Shown here: one piece after another, positions 61,830-64,000 of the stretch | How positions within the stretch are numbered: position 1 is the stretch's first letter | How the letters are laid out: each line of letters starts with the position of its first letter | NCBI GenBank assembly: GCA_045661345.1 | Contig: JAZRFM010000002.1 | Coordinates: forward strand, 1-64,000 | Reading direction: 5' to 3' | DNA: 64,000 bases | Origin: RUG12461 sp045661345 | GTDB lineage: Bacteria > Bacillota > Clostridia > Lachnospirales > Lachnospiraceae | Position numbers and translations under genes: made by a program | Notes under the pieces: generated by a model | What the model was told of the DNA's origin: nothing | Database searches by the model: none | Seen by the model: only the letters and a program-made list of their open reading frames with translations

Positions 61830-63740
61830 ATGAGCATACATCATTTGTTTGACCACTACATTGACCGCATGAACGAGATCCGGACGTTGTCCACCCCCTC
61901 TCTGGAGGGCATTGACGACGCGAATGCCTACAGTGTCAGACTCCGTGAAAACTTCACGAAAATAGGGGCACTGGCATCGGAGAACCGGGAGTTTCTGGAC
62001 AACGCCCTCTTCCCTCTTCTGTATTCCGAGCGGAAGCTTTCTGCAGAAGAAATCAAAGAACTGGACGAATTCTGTGACCACCTTCTCAATGTCACGGAAT
62101 TGGAGAATCTGGACCACGCCATCCTCCTCGAGGTGGCTGATCGCCTGCTGAAGGATGCGCAGGCCAATGGGGATCTGGTGAAGCAGATCCGCTATATGGA
62201 CATCTGGATGTCCACCCTCTACACCCTGATGAATATCACGGACCGGATCACGGAATATCCGGAAATCGCCATGGAGTACCGAAAAAAGGGGCTGGAGCTC
62301 GGAGACTATTTCCTTTCCCTGCGTGAGCATGACCGCTTTGCCGCCATTCCGGACGAGGAAAGCCGGGAGCTGGTACTCACCAATTCCCGATTTCTTACCG
62401 TTTTTTACGAAAATCTTACGGGTCACCCCGAAAACAACCGGCGGGAGCTGGCACTTATGTCAGACAGTCTCGCGCTCTGTGACGATCCCTTCTACCCCCC
62501 TCTTGTTCCGGATTTTGACTGGGACTATTTTCGATTTCGCCTGCTGGGATATTATGCGGTTTGCACGGATTACAACAATGCGAAGGAATTTGACAAAGAA
62601 CAGCTCTCCCTGATCTGCGACAAAACGGAGGAGCTATGGAGCCTGTGGCACACAGATCCTGATCGATACAAAGAATTTGATGAAGAACGTTATCTGAAGT
62701 TTCTCCTCGTCAGGAACCGTTATCTGGCGGGACGTTCGGATATCCGGCATTATCGGAAGGAGTTGCTGGCACTTTACGAAACGCGGATCCGGAACAATTA
62801 CGAGATGACCGGGATTTGCGAGAACGTCCTGATCCCCGCCGAAATCATGTGCATCCTGGAAAACCGCCGTATCAATGAAGCGGAAAAAATGCTGATCGGC
62901 GACCTTTACACCGATGTGGTCAACCACACCTTCCAGCTGCCCAACAGCGGGATCCTTTCCTATCTGTTGGAATTTCTCAGTCATTTTATCCAGCATTTTC
63001 TTGAGATTCCCGAGGGAATCCAGTTTGAGGAAATGATGCTGGATCTTCTGGCGGCTCTGCACCCGCCCACCTACGTCCACTCCCGCATGGTGGCACAGTT
63101 CACGGCCTGTCTGTGCGGTCACCTCATCGACATGCGGCCCGATTTGTTCGTGGGGATGCCGGACTGTCAAACGGAAGAAGACGTTGCCAAAAACCGGGGA
63201 GAGCTGATTCACTTTTCCTATCATGCCGCCCTCTGTCACGATGCCGGAAAGCTCTTCATTATCGATACCGTGTTTGTTTACGGGCGGAAGCTGCAGGACA
63301 TGGAGTTTGACCTGATCAAAACCCATCCCAAAATGGGCGCCGCAATTCTCAGCAGGTATCCCTCTACTGCTGCCTATGCGGAGGTGGCTCTCGGTCATCA
63401 CAAGTGGTATGACAACTCCAGAGGCTATCCCGAGGAATTTGACACCTCAAAGAGCAGGCTGAAAACCATCATCGATCTTGTCCTATGCGCCGACTGTCTG
63501 GATGCTGCCACCGACACCATCGGGCGAAGCTATAACCGCGGCAAAACCATGGATGATTTCATCGGGGAATTAAAGGAAGGCAGCGGAACCCGGTATGCCC
63601 CGTGGCTTTTGGACCTCGTCTCCCGGGAAGAAGTGAAAAAGGATCTCAGCTTCCTGCTGCAGGTAAGCCGGGAACGGAACTACAGAAACACCTACCACTT
63701 GCTGAGGGGCGTCTACGAGGAGTCGACCATCGACACCTGA
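61830..63740 (+). CDS. HD-GYP-like phosphodiesterase domain protein
   Basis: 636 residues from the ATG at 61830 (an upstream ATG at 61812 overlaps the probable -10 box). Residues 1-400 are helical with TPR-like spacing and no family I recognise. The C-terminal HD domain has the metal residues in order: VHSRMVAQFTACL, CHDAGKLFIID (near 468), KTHPKMGAAIL, LGHHKWYDNSRGYP and LCADCLDAATD. The pattern HD ... HHKWYDNSRGYP is the HD-GYP form, whose members hydrolyse cyclic di-GMP or related dinucleotides. No receiver or membrane sensor is attached. A link to the pilus is conceivable since the PilB N-terminus resembles c-di-GMP-binding MshEN segments. No ribosome site precedes the ATG. Confidence 0.8.
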   Translation: MSIHHLFDHYIDRMNEIRTLSTPSLEGIDDANAYSVRLRENFTKIGALASENREFLDNALFPLLYSERKLSAEEIKELDEFCDHLLNVTELENLDHAILLEVADRLLKDAQANGDLVKQIRYMDIWMSTLYTLMNITDRITEYPEIAMEYRKKGLELGDYFLSLREHDRFAAIPDEESRELVLTNSRFLTVFYENLTGHPENNRRELALMSDSLALCDDPFYPPLVPDFDWDYFRFRLLGYYAVCTDYNNAKEFDKEQLSLICDKTEELWSLWHTDPDRYKEFDEERYLKFLLVRNRYLAGRSDIRHYRKELLALYETRIRNNYEMTGICENVLIPAEIMCILENRRINEAEKMLIGDLYTDVVNHTFQLPNSGILSYLLEFLSHFIQHFLEIPEGIQFEEMMLDLLAALHPPTYVHSRMVAQFTACLCGHLIDMRPDLFVGMPDCQTEEDVAKNRGELIHFSYHAALCHDAGKLFIIDTVFVYGRKLQDMEFDLIKTHPKMGAAILSRYPSTAAYAEVALGHHKWYDNSRGYPEEFDTSKSRLKTIIDLVLCADCLDAATDTIGRSYNRGKTMDDFIGELKEGSGTRYAPWLLDLVSREEVKKDLSFLLQVSRERNYRNTYHLLRGVYEESTIDT

Positions 63741-63922
63741 TGGGTGACGTAGGTGACGTACGAGGGAGTGTTCAGGCATCGGATTCCGCATGCATACTGA
63801 AATTCGGTATCCTCCTCAAATACTTTCCTGGCGTTCTCATGCTTATGGCAAATGTGTTCTGCGTTATCGCAGTACTGAATGATTTTTTCTAAAATGACAC
63901 GGTTCGCTCGTTCACCTCTCAT
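63713..63922 (-). pseudogene. hepT: truncated HepT-like protein
   Basis: 69 residues. MRGERANRVILEKIIQYCDNA and EFQYACGIRCL match the first half of HepT (DUF86), the RNase-type toxin of MntA/HepT pairs, which is usually about 110 residues. After RCL the expected Gln-hydrophobic-Gly-Glu helix and the R-x4-6-H catalytic motif are missing; the frame continues with 18 unrelated residues and stops inside the 3' end of the convergent HD-GYP gene. The ATG overlaps the end of the nucleotidyltransferase gene, the normal order. A loss-of-function deletion is the simplest explanation. Confidence 0.7.
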
Positions 63923-64000
63923 AAAGCGTCACCTCATCCTTCACGATCTCTCGCAGAAAATCCGGTTCTTTGATGGCGTCCCTTTCCACCATATCCACAT
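63912..64000 (-). CDS. mntA: MntA-type nucleotidyltransferase, C-terminal end only
   Basis: Only the last 28 residues are in the window: VDMVERDAIKEPDFLREIVK followed by DEVTLYER and TGA. The ending, Val-Asp-Leu/Met-Val with Pro-x-Leu/Phe-x-x-x-Ile and a final Leu-Tyr-Glu, is the usual C-terminus of MNT-domain proteins paired with HepT. Its stop overlaps the HepT-like start. The antitoxin-type AMPylating domain lies outside the window, so its integrity cannot be judged. Confidence 0.65.
   Translation of the reverse strand, partial: VDMVERDAIKEPDFLREIVKDEVTLYER

Overview
The window looks like chromosomal DNA from a moderately GC-rich anaerobic Bacillota, most likely a Lachnospiraceae-type gut or rumen bacterium. 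This is inferred from strong AGGAGG-type ribosome sites, TTG starts, sigma-A promoters with 17-bp spacers, a monoderm-style type IV pilus locus, DUF4143 ATPases, a GH3-family enzyme and a MATE/ATPase fusion. No rRNA, tRNA, CRISPR array, integrase or transposase was seen.

Bases 1-23540 (minus strand) form a long type IV pilus locus. From a clear promoter at 23.6 kb the order is prepilin peptidase (pilD), three minor-pilin-like genes, a 3390-residue protein that begins with a class III prepilin leader and continues into GLUG, InlB-like and lectin-like regions, two DUF4143 ATPases bounded by short tandem repeats, a small anchored protein, a PilM-PilN fusion, PilO-like, PilB, PilT and PilC. Two type IV pilins follow; the first has its own promoter and a terminator separates them. 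PilD would process the prepilins, PilM/N/O and PilC form the inner-membrane platform, PilB extends and PilT retracts the fibre, and the giant protein is a candidate tip adhesin.

Bases 23.5-35.6 kb hold a CapA-type protein, a 135-nt cloverleaf-like palindrome, a coupled GH3 / MATE-ATPase pair, a divergent lipoprotein tyrosine phosphatase, a 37-residue membrane protein, an MscS-like multipass protein, and a hybrid histidine kinase coupled to a membrane-anchored carboxylesterase.

Bases 35.6-61.7 kb are the most unusual part. Four very large cytosolic-looking proteins (796, 1086, 1839 and 2523 residues) are each preceded on the same strand by a gene for a two-lobed GNAT-like protein. One large protein ends in a HopA1-like domain, one carries a DRHxxN/DND kinase-like signature, one contains an ABC1/UbiB kinase-like domain, and one is all helix and coiled coil. 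Three of the four share the N-terminal pattern M-[ED]-E-[NS]-L-[SR]-L. The repeated GNAT-plus-giant pairing is proposed as an undescribed modular system; its function is unknown. A rhodanese-TtcA fusion and a zinc-ribbon membrane protein sit between the modules.

The right end has an HD-GYP-like protein, possibly leaderless, and the edge of a MntA/HepT pair whose HepT gene looks truncated.
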